A stretch of DNA of 22,957 nt, taken from positions 1 to 22,957 of the forward strand of contig CAZEXM010000030.1 in assembly GCA_964515915.1 (NCBI GenBank), written 5' to 3'. Positions 13,952 through 22,408 of the stretch are shown in pieces. The notes under the pieces are model-generated. The model saw nothing but the letters and a program-made list of their open reading frames with translations, searched no databases and had not been told where the DNA came from. The position numbers and the translations under genes were made by a program. Position 1 is the first letter of the stretch, and each line of letters begins with the position of its first letter. Origin of the DNA: JAHOYW01 sp964515915 (lineage in GTDB: Bacteria; Verrucomicrobiota; Lentisphaeria; Victivallales; Victivallaceae).

Positions 13952-15371
13952 GTGTGTAATATCTGATAGTAATATAGATGGATGCGGCCAGCATACTTAA
14001 CATGGTTACCGGGAAACCATAACGGAAAAATTCCTTAAAGGTAATTCTATTTCCACCTTTTTCCGCGATCCCGGCGGTTATCAGATTGGCCGCGGCACCG
14101 ACTAAAGTACCGTTACCGCCCAGACAGACCGCCAAAGCCAAACCCCACCACATTAATTCTTTACACGCCGGATCAGCAAATGCCGGAGTCGTCACCAAAA
14201 AACCGGCGATAACGGAAACAATCGCCGCGGTATATGACACGTTATTCATCACTGCCGCGCTGATCGCGCTGATCCACATCACCACCAATACCGTAAGCAG
14301 AATATTCCAATCCCGGGTAAAGGCCAGTAATGAACCGAATTTTGCCATCAGGCCGCCTTCCGCCGCGCCGCTTACCAGCGCGAACAGGCCCAGGAAAAAG
14401 AATAAAGTACTCCATTCTATTTTTTCCAGACAATGATCGACATCGACTTTACAGACAGCCAGGCAGAGCGCGGCGCCGGCAATGGCGATGACACAAGGCT
14501 GAATTCCCAGCGCGCCATGCAGCAAAAAGCCGACAATGGTTATAATCATAACAATTCCGCCGCGCTTCATATTCACCGGGTCGGTAATCGCCGCGTTTTC
14601 GTCAAGCTCCATGATCCGGGCACGTTTTTCAACCGTTACCTGCATCCGTTTGGAATAATACATTTTCAGGCAGATACAGTAGACAATTATAAGAACAATA
14701 ACAAACGGCGCCAGATTAAGCATGAAAGCCGCGAAATCCAGACGCGCGACCGAGCCGATAATCAAGTTCGGCGGGTCCCCCATCAAAGTAGCTGTNNNNN
14801 NNNNNCCGCCGATATTCGCGGCCATCGTTTCCGCCATCAAAAAGGGCATCGCCGGCACGCCCAGCTCCGCCGCGACCAGCAAAGTTACCGGCGCGATCAA
14901 TAAAACGGTGGTTACATTGTCAAGAAACGCCGAAAGCGCCGCCGTCGCGATAACCAGCAGAATCATCGTCCGGATCGGCGAACCCCGGGCAATTTTAGCG
15001 CTTTTAACCGCTACATATTGAAAGATTCCAGTCCCGCTGAGCACGTTTACCAAAAGCATCATGCCGGCCAGGGTGAAAATTACATCAAAATTAACGTAAC
15101 GCGCGAAAACATCCAGATCTTCGTATTTCCTGGCGCGTTCAAGCAGTTCCGCATCCATTTCTGCGGGCGGTTTTCCATTCTCAATACCTCTTTCGAGCAC
15201 CTGGCTGGGAGATTCAACAAAATTTTCAACACCCCGCGACGGGCCGCTGAGAACAACTAAAAACATCAACGACGCGCCGACTAAAGCCGCTGTCGTCTTA
15301 TGGACTTTTTCGGAAGCTATTACTATGTACGTACCGATGAAAACAATGGTCGCGAACCAGAAAATAAACAT
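13941..15371 (-). CDS. ArsB/NhaD-type ion transporter (IT superfamily), with an N gap
   Basis: 476 codons as assembled, with about 11-12 membrane helices. The two inverted-repeat halves of the ArsB/NhaD/CitMHS fold are visible: SAFLDNVTTVLLIAPV with ANIGG-gap-TATLMGDPPN in the first, and SAVMNNVSYTAAIV with GGNGTLVGAAANL in the second. A charged insert of about 35-40 residues (near 48-88) lies between the second and third helices. Likely roles are Na+/H+ antiport or export or uptake of another anion; the sequence does not decide. The start lies 6 nt after the EIIA/CBS gene, and its GAGAGG ribosome site is inside that gene, so translation is probably coupled. Ten Ns at 14796-14805 fall in the conserved motif. 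The flanks leave room for a single missing base, so the true protein is probably 473 aa. Confidence 0.85.
   Translation of the reverse strand: MFIFWFATIVFIGTYIVIASEKVHKTTAALVGASLMFLVVLSGPSRGVENFVESPSQVLERGIENGKPPAEMDAELLERARKYEDLDVFARYVNFDVIFTLAGMMLLVNVLSGTGIFQYVAVKSAKIARGSPIRTMILLVIATAALSAFLDNVTTVLLIAPVTLLVAAELGVPAMPFLMAETMAANIGXXXXTATLMGDPPNLIIGSVARLDFAAFMLNLAPFVIVLIIVYCICLKMYYSKRMQVTVEKRARIMELDENAAITDPVNMKRGGIVMIITIVGFLLHGALGIQPCVIAIAGAALCLAVCKVDVDHCLEKIEWSTLFFFLGLFALVSGAAEGGLMAKFGSLLAFTRDWNILLTVLVVMWISAISAAVMNNVSYTAAIVSVIAGFLVTTPAFADPACKELMWWGLALAVCLGGNGTLVGAAANLITAGIAEKGGNRITFKEFFRYGFPVTMLSMLAASIYITIRYYTLCV
14796..14805. other. Assembly gap (10 Ns) in the transporter gene
   Basis: On the minus strand the flanks read ...ATC GGC GG(N) and ACA GCT ACT, that is ANIGG then TATL. 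The family motif ANIGGTATLxGDPPN is then contiguous if only one base (Gly third position) is missing. Ten Ns keep the frame by chance. Confidence 0.8.
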
Positions 15372-15377
15372 TAAAAA

Positions 15378-16280
15378 TCAGCCTCTCAAAATTTTGTGTA
15401 TAATACTGTTAATTGAAATCACTCCACACAATTTCCCGTCGGCGTCAACAACAAAAATCACCTCTGATTCACGTTTTGCCAAAGTTACGGTGAATTGAAT
15501 AAGCGGAGTTTCCAATGAAACACCCGCCTCGGCGGAAGTCATAAAATCTTTTACCAGCCGGACGTTTTCCTCCTTGAAAAATTTATCAAACGTTTCAAAA
15601 GACGAAACGAATTTCAAATTATCCATCATCAGCAGATATTCCGGGATGAAACTTTTAAGGACCGCGGTCGCGTCGACTTTTCCGACAAGACGGTTTTCAG
15701 CATCGATTACCGGCAATACGCTTTGCCCGCAATTATGCATAATATCCAGAGCCTTACGCAAAAAATCATCCGCTTTGACGCTGCTGAAATCTTTAGCCAT
15801 AATATCTTCAGCCGTAATATGCTCTTTTATCTTCACGCCTTCCAGCAGCGCGAAAAAATCCGCCGGGGCATTCACATTTTCACATTTCCGCAGCTTATCC
15901 GGCTGCGAAAAGAAACGCGCAAAGGCGGCCAGTGCTTTCAGGTAGATGTCCGAAGTTTCCCTGGAAATCAAGGACATTACCACTAGGCGGGTCGGCGCAA
16001 AATCATTTTCCTTGAGTTTTACCGGCTGTTTCAACACGCCGATAATTACAAATAGATCTTCAAGTTCCGGAGAGCGAAGATGCGGAAGAGCTATTCCTTC
16101 GTATGGAATATTTATCGCTTTCTCACGTTCAATTATTTCATCAAGCAACTTTTCAGCACTCAATGAAGCATTGATGTAAGCCAGCGCCTTGCGCAGCATT
16201 GAGCCGTAAATTTCTTCGCACGTATTTCCCTGCACATCGCAGAAAACCAGATTCTCATTGATTATTGAATTAAGTTTCAT
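15378..16280 (-). CDS. PTS EIIA-like domain fused to a CBS pair, probable transporter regulator
   Basis: 300 aa. Residues about 3-150 form a fructose/nitrogen-type EIIA domain, with the phosphorylatable His67 in GIALPHLR. Residues about 155-300 hold two CBS motifs (DIMAKDFSSVKADDFLRKALDIM...LPVID; DFMTSAEAGVSLETPLIQF...FVVDADGKLCGVISI), which usually bind adenine nucleotides. No sugar permease (EIIB/C) is nearby, so a regulatory role is likelier than sugar transport. The gene is placed 6 nt ahead of the ArsB/NhaD-type transporter. It probably adjusts that transporter in response to phosphorylation by HPr/EI and to nucleotide levels. EIIA domains joined to ion antiporters are known in several phyla. 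The ribosome site AAGGAGAGGG is strong. It lies 35 nt after icd. Confidence 0.85.
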   Translation of the reverse strand: MKLNSIINENLVFCDVQGNTCEEIYGSMLRKALAYINASLSAEKLLDEIIEREKAINIPYEGIALPHLRSPELEDLFVIIGVLKQPVKLKENDFAPTRLVVMSLISRETSDIYLKALAAFARFFSQPDKLRKCENVNAPADFFALLEGVKIKEHITAEDIMAKDFSSVKADDFLRKALDIMHNCGQSVLPVIDAENRLVGKVDATAVLKSFIPEYLLMMDNLKFVSSFETFDKFFKEENVRLVKDFMTSAEAGVSLETPLIQFTVTLAKRESEVIFVVDADGKLCGVISINSIIHKILRG

Positions 16281-16315
16281 TGTCTTACCCTCTCCTTATT
16301 TGATTTTTCCCTTCC

Positions 16316-17572
16316 TCAGTCCATATTCGCGACAACAATGCCGGCGAAACCGGAACAGGAAACTTCTGTCGCGTTATCCATTAAACGAGCGAAATCGTAA
16401 GTGACATTTTTATCGGAAATAGCTTTTTCGATACCGTTGACAATCAAGTCCGCCGCTTCAGTCCAGCCAAGATGGCGCAAAAGCATTTCGCCGGACAAAG
16501 CCAGGGAGCTTGGATTAACTTTGTCCATACCCGCGTATTTCGGCGCGGTTCCGTGCGTCGCCTCAAATAAAGCGTGTCCGCTTTCGTAATTGATATTCGC
16601 TCCCGGCGCGATACCGATGCCGCCGACACAGGCGGCTAAAGCGTCTGAAACATAATCACCGTTCAAGTTCATAGTAGCGATCACATCATATTCAGCGGGA
16701 CGAGTCAGGATTTGCTGCAGGAACGCGTCACAAATGCAGTCTTTGACCAGAATTTTACCTTCAGGAGCCTGCCAATCGCAATCAGGAGCGGCGGCGGCGA
16801 CATCGGAAAATTCATTTCTGACCAGATCATATCCCCAGTTCTTGAAAGCGCCTTCGGTAAATTTCATGATATTGCCTTTATGAACCAAAGTTACGTTGCG
16901 GCGCTTATTCCCGACAGCAAATTTCATTGCGGCCCGAACCAGGCGCTCAGTACCTTCTTTAGACATCGGTTTTACACCGATACTGGAAGTTTCAGGGAAA
17001 CGGATTTTATCAACCCCCATTTCCTCCCGCAGGAATTTAATAACTTTTTCAGCTTCCGGAGTACCGGCCATCCACTCAATTCCGGCATAAATATCCTCCG
17101 CGTTTTCACGGAAAATAACCATATCTGTTTTTTCCGGGGATTTGACCGGCGAAGGAACGCCTTTGAAATATTTCACCGGGCGCAAACAGACATACAGGTC
17201 AAGCAATTGCCGCAAAGCCACGTTCAAAGAACGAATTCCGCCGCCGACCGGAGTCGTCAAGGGGCCTTTGATTGCGATATGGTACTGCTTAACAGCCTCA
17301 ACTGTTTCCTCCGGGAGCCAGACGCCTTCACCATAAACCTGCACGGCTTTCTCTCCGGCAAAAATTTCCATCCACGCGATTTTGCGTTTGCCGCCGTAAG
17401 CTTTTTCCACAGCGCTGTTCCAGATATGCATACTCGCTCTGGTGATATCCGGCCCAATGCCGTCCCCTTCAATAAAAGCGACAATCGGATTGTCAGGCAC
17501 ACTTAATTTACCATCAGCCGCTACGCTTATTTTTTCACCTGCCGGAACATTGATATTTTTAAAATCCGCCAT
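16316..17572 (-). CDS. icd: NADP-dependent isocitrate dehydrogenase
   Basis: 418 aa, close to E. coli Icd (416 aa). It oxidatively decarboxylates isocitrate to 2-oxoglutarate in the cytoplasm, supplying glutamate synthesis and NADPH. Seen: EGDGIGPDI near residue 35; the isocitrate-binding GGGIRSLNVALRQ, with Ser115 matching the E. coli serine phosphorylated by AceK; FRENAEDIYAGIEW; and HGTAPKYAG...NPSSLALSGEMLLRHLGW, whose Lys-Tyr pair marks NADP rather than NAD use. The substrate residues appear intact. It lies 18 nt after lysS and 35 nt before the EIIA/CBS gene, with AAAGG upstream of ATG. In an anaerobe it probably serves an oxidative half-branch toward glutamate. Confidence 0.95.
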   Translation of the reverse strand: MADFKNINVPAGEKISVAADGKLSVPDNPIVAFIEGDGIGPDITRASMHIWNSAVEKAYGGKRKIAWMEIFAGEKAVQVYGEGVWLPEETVEAVKQYHIAIKGPLTTPVGGGIRSLNVALRQLLDLYVCLRPVKYFKGVPSPVKSPEKTDMVIFRENAEDIYAGIEWMAGTPEAEKVIKFLREEMGVDKIRFPETSSIGVKPMSKEGTERLVRAAMKFAVGNKRRNVTLVHKGNIMKFTEGAFKNWGYDLVRNEFSDVAAAAPDCDWQAPEGKILVKDCICDAFLQQILTRPAEYDVIATMNLNGDYVSDALAACVGGIGIAPGANINYESGHALFEATHGTAPKYAGMDKVNPSSLALSGEMLLRHLGWTEAADLIVNGIEKAISDKNVTYDFARLMDNATEVSCSGFAGIVVANMD

Positions 17573-17590
17573 AAAATCTGCCTTTATTTT

Positions 17591-19090
17591 TTATTTTTGA
17601 ATGCGCATTTGCGGGAACAATACCACGTCGCGGATGGATTCCGCGCCGGTGAGCATCATCACCAGGCGGTCAATGCCGATACCCATACCACCGGCCGGAG
17701 GCATACCGTGTTCCATAGCGGTCAGGAAATCCTGATCGACTTTATCACTGATTTTATCGCCTTCTTCTTTGCAGCGTTCATATTGTTCCATAAAACGGCG
17801 GCGCTGTTCGACCGGGTCGTTAAGCTCGGAATATCCCGGCGCGATTTCCTGTCCGTTGATTTCCAGCTCAAATACATCAACCACACTGTTATCATCACCG
17901 CAGGCTTTAGCCAGCGGTACCAGCTGTGCCGGCAGGCGGGTTACAAATGTCGGCTGAATCAAAGTTTTTTCGATCAATTTTTCGTAAACTTCATTAGTAA
18001 GTTCAAAATCCGGCCAGGAATCTTCAACAAATAAATCCATCTCTTTGGCGCGTTTAACGCGTTCTTCATGGGAAATATCAAACCAGTCATCACCAGCTCT
18101 TTCCTTGACCAGTTCAGCATAGGGAACCCGGCGCCAGGGACGATTCAAATCAATCACATTGCCGTTGGCATGTTTGATTTTCAAGGTGCCGAAAACGTTT
18201 TGAGCGATAGTGGTAACGAGTCCTTCAAGCAGTTCCATCATCGTCCGGCAATCGCCGTAAGCCTGATAGATTTCAATCATCGTGAACTCGGGATTGTGCC
18301 GGCGCGACATTCCTTCGTTGCGGAAATTACGGTTAAGTTCGTAAACTTTTTCAAAACCGCCGACCAGCAGACGTTTCAGGTAAAGCTCCGGCGCGATCCG
18401 CATGTACATATCAGAACTTAAGGCTTCATAGTAAGTTTTAAAGGGATTGGCGGACGCTCCACCGGCCATGGGCTGCAGCATTGGAGTTTCAACTTCAAGG
18501 AAATCTTCAGCTTCAAGGTATTTGCGGATTTCACGAATAAGCTGAAAACGTTTTAAAAACACGTCCCGGCTTTCGTCGCTCATAATCAAATCCAGATAAC
18601 GCTGGCGGTAACGCTGTTCAACATTAGTCAGGCCATGAAATTTTTCCGGAAGAGAACGCAAAGATTTACTTAACAGCGTCAATTTTTCAGCTTTTACGGA
18701 AAGTTCGCCGGTACGGGTAAGGAACAAGCCGCCGTCAACGCCGAGGATATCACCGATGTCATAAAGTTTTTTAAACATTTTGAACGCGTCCGGGCCAATT
18801 ATCTTTTTGCTGATAAAAAGCTGAATACGTCCTGAACCATCTTTCAAATCCGCGAAAACAGCATTCCCCATTATGCGCCGTCCCATTAAACGCCCGGCTA
18901 CCCTGACAACTTGTTCGTTTTCGCAGTCCTCTTTATATGACGCGCGCACTTCCGCGACTTTTTCCACATTGTCAAAACGCTCTCCGAAAGGCAAAACGCC
19001 TGCGTCCTGCAATTCTCCAGCTTTAGCAAGCCTTTGAGAAAAAATATTCTCCGGAGATTCCTGTACTTGGTTATTCTGTTTGTCGCTCAT
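17591..19090 (-). CDS. lysS: Lysyl-tRNA synthetase, class II
   Basis: 499 aa, the usual length of bacterial LysS (about 500). It charges tRNA-Lys with lysine using ATP. An N-terminal OB-fold anticodon-binding domain lies at about 55-160 (VRVAGRLMGRRIMGNAVFADLKDGSG). The class II catalytic domain follows with motif 1 (EVETPMLQPMAGGASANPF), motif 2 (FRNEGMSRRHNPEFTMIEIYQAY) and motif 3 (GMGIGIDRLVMML). All look intact. It is the first gene of the minus-strand run lysS - icd - EIIA/CBS - transporter - hydrolase. The run starts from a 154-bp AT-rich spacer shared with the divergent hppA. The ribosome site is weak, and the ATG at 19090 gives a short, unconserved N-terminal stretch. Confidence 0.97.
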   Translation of the reverse strand: MSDKQNNQVQESPENIFSQRLAKAGELQDAGVLPFGERFDNVEKVAEVRASYKEDCENEQVVRVAGRLMGRRIMGNAVFADLKDGSGRIQLFISKKIIGPDAFKMFKKLYDIGDILGVDGGLFLTRTGELSVKAEKLTLLSKSLRSLPEKFHGLTNVEQRYRQRYLDLIMSDESRDVFLKRFQLIREIRKYLEAEDFLEVETPMLQPMAGGASANPFKTYYEALSSDMYMRIAPELYLKRLLVGGFEKVYELNRNFRNEGMSRRHNPEFTMIEIYQAYGDCRTMMELLEGLVTTIAQNVFGTLKIKHANGNVIDLNRPWRRVPYAELVKERAGDDWFDISHEERVKRAKEMDLFVEDSWPDFELTNEVYEKLIEKTLIQPTFVTRLPAQLVPLAKACGDDNSVVDVFELEINGQEIAPGYSELNDPVEQRRRFMEQYERCKEEGDKISDKVDQDFLTAMEHGMPPAGGMGIGIDRLVMMLTGAESIRDVVLFPQMRIQK

Positions 19091-19214
19091 ATTAATTCCA
19101 TTTTTTGTATTTCAAGATAATTGAACAAATAAAACATAATGTAACATATAAAATCAATCTTGCAATTCTAAAAAATGAAACTATCTTAATGATTCCAAAT
19201 ATATTCTCGTAAAG

Positions 19215-19220
19215 TATAAT
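19215..19220 (+). promoter_or_regulatory. Candidate -10 element of hppA
   Basis: TATAAT lies 25 bp before the hppA ATG in an AT-rich spacer. No good -35 is seen at the right distance. AAAAGGG near 19228-19234 is the likely ribosome site. Confidence 0.45.
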
Positions 19221-19244
19221 AATTAACAAAAGGGTTCGAAGACC

Positions 19245-21535
19245 ATGAGAAAATCACTAGTGCTTTCCGGCATTGCAATGTTAACCGGCGCGTTCAGCGC
19301 AGCAGCCCAACCAGTGCCTGCGGGGTATCCGGCGGCAGAGCCTTATACTATTCCGATGGAATGGTACGCGGCGCCGTTGGGAGCGATCCTGGCACTGCTC
19401 GTAGCGCTGATGTTCTATCAAAAATTGATGCGGGCAAGTGAAGGCAATGATTTGATGAAGGAAATTGCCCAGCACGTTCGTGAGGGCGCGATGGCTTATC
19501 TTTTCCGTCAATATAAAGTTGTTACTTTTGTCTTTATTACTTTGTTTTTAATTTTTACCGGCCTGGCATTTGCCGGCCTTCAAAATCCGTTTGTTCCGGT
19601 CGCGTTCTTAACCGGTGGTTTCTTCTCCGGCTTATGTGGTTATATCGGCATGAAAACAGCAACCAACGCTTCCGCCCGCACAGCGCAGGCCGCCAGCGAA
19701 GGTTTGAATCGCGGTTTGCGGGTTGCCTTCACTTCCGGCGCGGTAATGGGCCTGGTCGTGGTCGGCCTCGGCCTGCTTGACATCTGCATCTGGTACTACG
19801 TGCTTGACCAATGGTTCTTTACTCCTGAAAACATGCTAAACGGCTGGACTTTCCTGGGCCTGGAACTCGTCCCTGAAGCCTGTGATGTCCCCACTAAATT
19901 TGTTTATATCACAACTACCATGATCACTTTTGGAATGGGTGCTTCCACTCAAGCCTTATTCGCCCGGGTCGGCGGCGGCATCTTTACTAAAGCCGCTGAC
20001 GTCGGTGCGGACCTGGTCGGCAAGCTTGAGGCCGGCATTCCTGAAGACGACCCGCGCAACCCCGCGACTATCGCGGACAATGTCGGTGATAACGTTGGTG
20101 ACGTTGCCGGTATGGGTGCCGACCTTTACGAATCATACTGTGGTTCAATTCTCGCGACGGCGGCTCTTGGCGCGGCGGTTGGAGTTCAGCACTTCAAGGA
20201 AGGCGGCACGGAATACATTACAAAACTCATTACGGCTCCGATGATTGTCGCCGGTATTGGTATTGCGCTTTCCATTGTTGGTATGTATCTGGTAAAAACC
20301 AAAGAAGGCGCTTCTCAAAAAGACCTTCTCAAAAGTTTGCTTGTCGGAACTCTCGGCAGCTCCATCATGATTCTCGGCGCTCTGGTATATCTCCAATACC
20401 TCGGCTTTATCACCTGGGGTATCTTCGGTTCCGTCGTCGCCGGCCTGGTTGCCGGCGTCATCATCGGCCAGGCCACTGAATACTACACTTCCGCCGAATA
20501 CAAACCAACCCGAGGCATTGCGGACCAGGCCAATATGGGTGCCGCGACCACTATTATTGANNNNNNNNNNGTATCGGTTTTGCCGCTGTCGGTATGCTCT
20601 CCACCCTGGGCATCACCCTGGCGACTGACGCTTACGGCCCGATCGCCGACAACGCCGGCGGCAATGCTGAAATGGCAAAACTTCCTGAAGAAGTCCGCGC
20701 CCGTACCGACGCCCTGGATTCATTAGGCAACACCACTGCCGCCACCGGCAAAGGTTTTGCGATTGGTTCCGCCGCATTGACCGCGATGGCGCTTCTGGCT
20801 ACCTATATCGAAGAAGTTAAACTCTGGTCCGGGAAATTTGCCGCTAGAGGCAGTGAAGAATTTGCGGCATTAATCGGCAAAGTTGATGTTATTGCCAAAA
20901 GCGGCAGATCCGGCATCTTAGCTTACATTGACGTTTTTGAAGTGCATTTGATGAATCCCCTGTTAATCTGCGGTATGTTCATCGGCGGTATGATGGCTTT
21001 TGTTTTCTGTGCCATGACCATGAAAGCCGTCGGCCGTGCCGCCGGTTCCATGGTTGATGAAGTCCGCCGTCAATTCAGGGAAATTCCCGGAATCATGGAT
21101 GGAAGCGGAAAACCCGATTATGCCCGCTGCGTTGATATTTCCACGGCCGGCGCGCAACGTGAAATGCTTGTTCCTTCATTACTGGCGATTACCGTTCCTG
21201 TCGTTACGGGTTGTATCCTCGGCGTAGCCGGTGTTATCGGCCTGCTCGCCGGCGGCCTGGTTACGGGCTTCCTGCTGGCGACTATGCTCAACAATGCCGG
21301 CGGCGCCTGGGACAACGCTAAAAAGCACATCGAACAAGGCGCTCACGGCGGTAAAGGTACTGATGCTCACGCCGCCAGTGTTATCGGCGATACCGTTGGC
21401 GATCCCTGCAAAGACACTTCCGGCCCTTCATTGAACATCCTGATCAAACTCATGAGTATGGTCAGTATCGTATTCACGCCGCTGGTAATCAAAGTAGCCC
21501 CAATCGTCCAGGAATTTCTGCATATCAAATTCTAA
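19245..21535 (+). CDS. hppA: Membrane ion-pumping pyrophosphatase, interrupted by an N gap
   Basis: One gene that the assembly breaks at 20561-20570. It hydrolyses pyrophosphate to pump ions across the inner membrane. The N-terminus looks like a signal sequence or first helix (about 1-22). Before the gap are the substrate motifs GADLVGKLEAGIPEDDPRNP and DNVGDNVGDVAGMGADLYESY. After it come MLSTLGITLATDAYGPIADNAGGNAEM, DSLGNTTAATGKGFAIGSAAL and GDTVGDPCKDTSGPSLNILIKL. Ala in NTTAATGKG (Lys in K+-independent enzymes) marks the K+-dependent group. Glu296 in DLYESY is at the position seen in Na+-pumping members, so Na+ transport is likely. After the gap, the continuation of the first frame is false and the true frame resumes near 20573. 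About 30 conserved residues are missing. The intact protein would be near 790 aa. It is divergent from lysS and ends at a strong terminator. Confidence 0.93.
20561..20570. other. Assembly gap (10 Ns) in hppA hiding about 90 bases
   Basis: The sequence before the gap ends at GAATTII(D/E) and resumes at (G)IGFAAVGMLST. Family members have about 30 residues between these points (GLAxGMxST...GLYG). The real gap must be 2 mod 3 long, about 92 nt. Ten Ns are 1 mod 3 and break the frame. Confidence 0.85.
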
Positions 21536-21560
21536 GAGCAATATTCAGGTTGAATTTCCG

Positions 21561-21591
21561 TCCCGTGCTCGAAAGAGTGCGGGATTTTTTT
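21561..21591 (+). terminator. Rho-independent terminator of hppA
   Basis: TCCCGTGCTC and GAGTGCGGGA form a 10-bp stem (two G-U pairs) closed by a GAAA tetraloop, followed by seven Ts. It starts 26 nt after the hppA stop. Confidence 0.9.
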
Positions 21592-21662
21592 GCCGCTTTT
21601 GAGCTATACATGACAGTTATATAGTAATCTAAATCAATTCCGGCGAAGCGTTCCAATTATTT

Positions 21663-22028
21663 TTACGCCATCAAATGTTCAGGGGTGGTATTGAGCACCA
21701 CGGCCAGCTTGATGGCTGCCTTGAGGGTTACCCGGCGTTTACCGCGTTCATATTCACTGATAACCGACTGACGAATACCAGAGAGTTCAGCAAGCTCTTT
21801 CTGGGTCATATCAATTTTATGGCGTGCTCCCGCGAGAACTCTGTATTTATTGTTTTTCCACCAATCAGTTGATTCTAACTCAACAGCCTCATTATCATCA
21901 TTAACACTGCTTGTATCAACATCAAGAATTTCAACCTTAAAATTTTTACGTAAAATTTCAAGTATCTGACTCGTGCCGGCTCCATGCAGAGCTATTTCAG
22001 TATGGGGCTTTTTCACGACTGCCAACAT
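21663..22028 (-). CDS. HTH (XRE/Cro-C1) antitoxin-like regulator
   Basis: 121 aa. Residues about 62-120 form an XRE-type helix-turn-helix (YRVLAGARHKIDMTQKELAELSGIRQSVISEYERGKRRVTLKAAIKLAVVL). The N-terminal half (MLAVVKKPHTEIALHG...) is the presumed toxin-binding part. It is intact, with AGAGG 7 nt before ATG. Its first 32 nt overlap, in another frame, the 3' end of the upstream toxin-like gene. The MLAVVKKPHTE N-terminus and the toxin ending YYVGSREKAPY are coded by the same bases. It should repress the module promoter and neutralise the toxin. Because the toxin appears broken, the regulator may now act alone or on related toxins elsewhere. Confidence 0.8.
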   Translation of the reverse strand: MLAVVKKPHTEIALHGAGTSQILEILRKNFKVEILDVDTSSVNDDNEAVELESTDWWKNNKYRVLAGARHKIDMTQKELAELSGIRQSVISEYERGKRRVTLKAAIKLAVVLNTTPEHLMA

Positions 22029-22264
22029 AATATACCTCTATATGTTATTGTTTCTTTTTCAGCTGTCCAACAGGCGACATAACGATAATTTAAATGACAA
22101 TGATATTTGTTTTTCTCAAGTTTTGAGTAATTTTTCCATGACGGTTGTTCCAGGCCTCCAAGTTTCAGGTCCTGTTTCAGAAAAACAAATAAATCTTGTA
22201 CTTTTAACGGTAATTTATCTAAATTTTTAAGCTGCTTCTTTTTTACATTTACTTTCCAGGTTAT
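21997..22264 (-). pseudogene. RelE/ParE-superfamily toxin, start lost and frameshifted
   Basis: A reconstructed 88-aa toxin is readable: TWKVNVKKKQLKNLDKLP, WKNYSKLEKNKYHCHLNYRY, VACW, then IEVYYVGSREKAPY. This pattern (helical start, NYSKL...YHCHL...YVACW...EVYYVGxxExAPY) is that of small RelE/ParE-like mRNA-interferase or gyrase toxins. Two lesions are seen. The expected start before Thr-Trp-Lys is ATA (22262-22264) instead of ATG, with AGGGAAG correctly placed upstream and no ATG, GTG or TTG nearby. An extra base at 22042 also shifts the frame between ...ETIT and IEVYY. Unshifted, the frame ends at 22013 after a wrong tail (YRGILCWQS). The last 32 nt lie inside the antitoxin gene. Assembly error cannot be excluded for either change. 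Confidence 0.75.
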
Positions 22265-22286
22265 TTCAGCTTCCCTATAAATTATC

Positions 22287-22323
22287 TATAATAGATTATA
22301 TCACAAAATATCACAAAAATCAA
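22287..22323 (-). promoter_or_regulatory. Promoter and likely operator of the toxin-antitoxin module
   Basis: On the minus strand there is TTGATT (22318-22323), a 17-bp spacer, then TATAAT (22295-22300). The -10 is one arm of the inverted repeat TATAAT-CT-ATTATA (22287-22300). The spacer holds a direct repeat of TTTTGTGATAT. Such symmetric sites over the -10 are typical of antitoxin autoregulation. Confidence 0.65.
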
Positions 22324-22408
22324 CAATAAAAAGTAATATTTTTATTTTTTTTATTACCGCGTTGTGTATGCTGGATATATTGCGACAAAGCCGACCAGTG
22401 TATAATAT

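Noticed and set aside
20594..21535. Separate 313-aa pyrophosphatase-like gene
   Set aside because: It is the continuation of hppA after the N gap. The ATG is an internal Met in the conserved GMLST motif.
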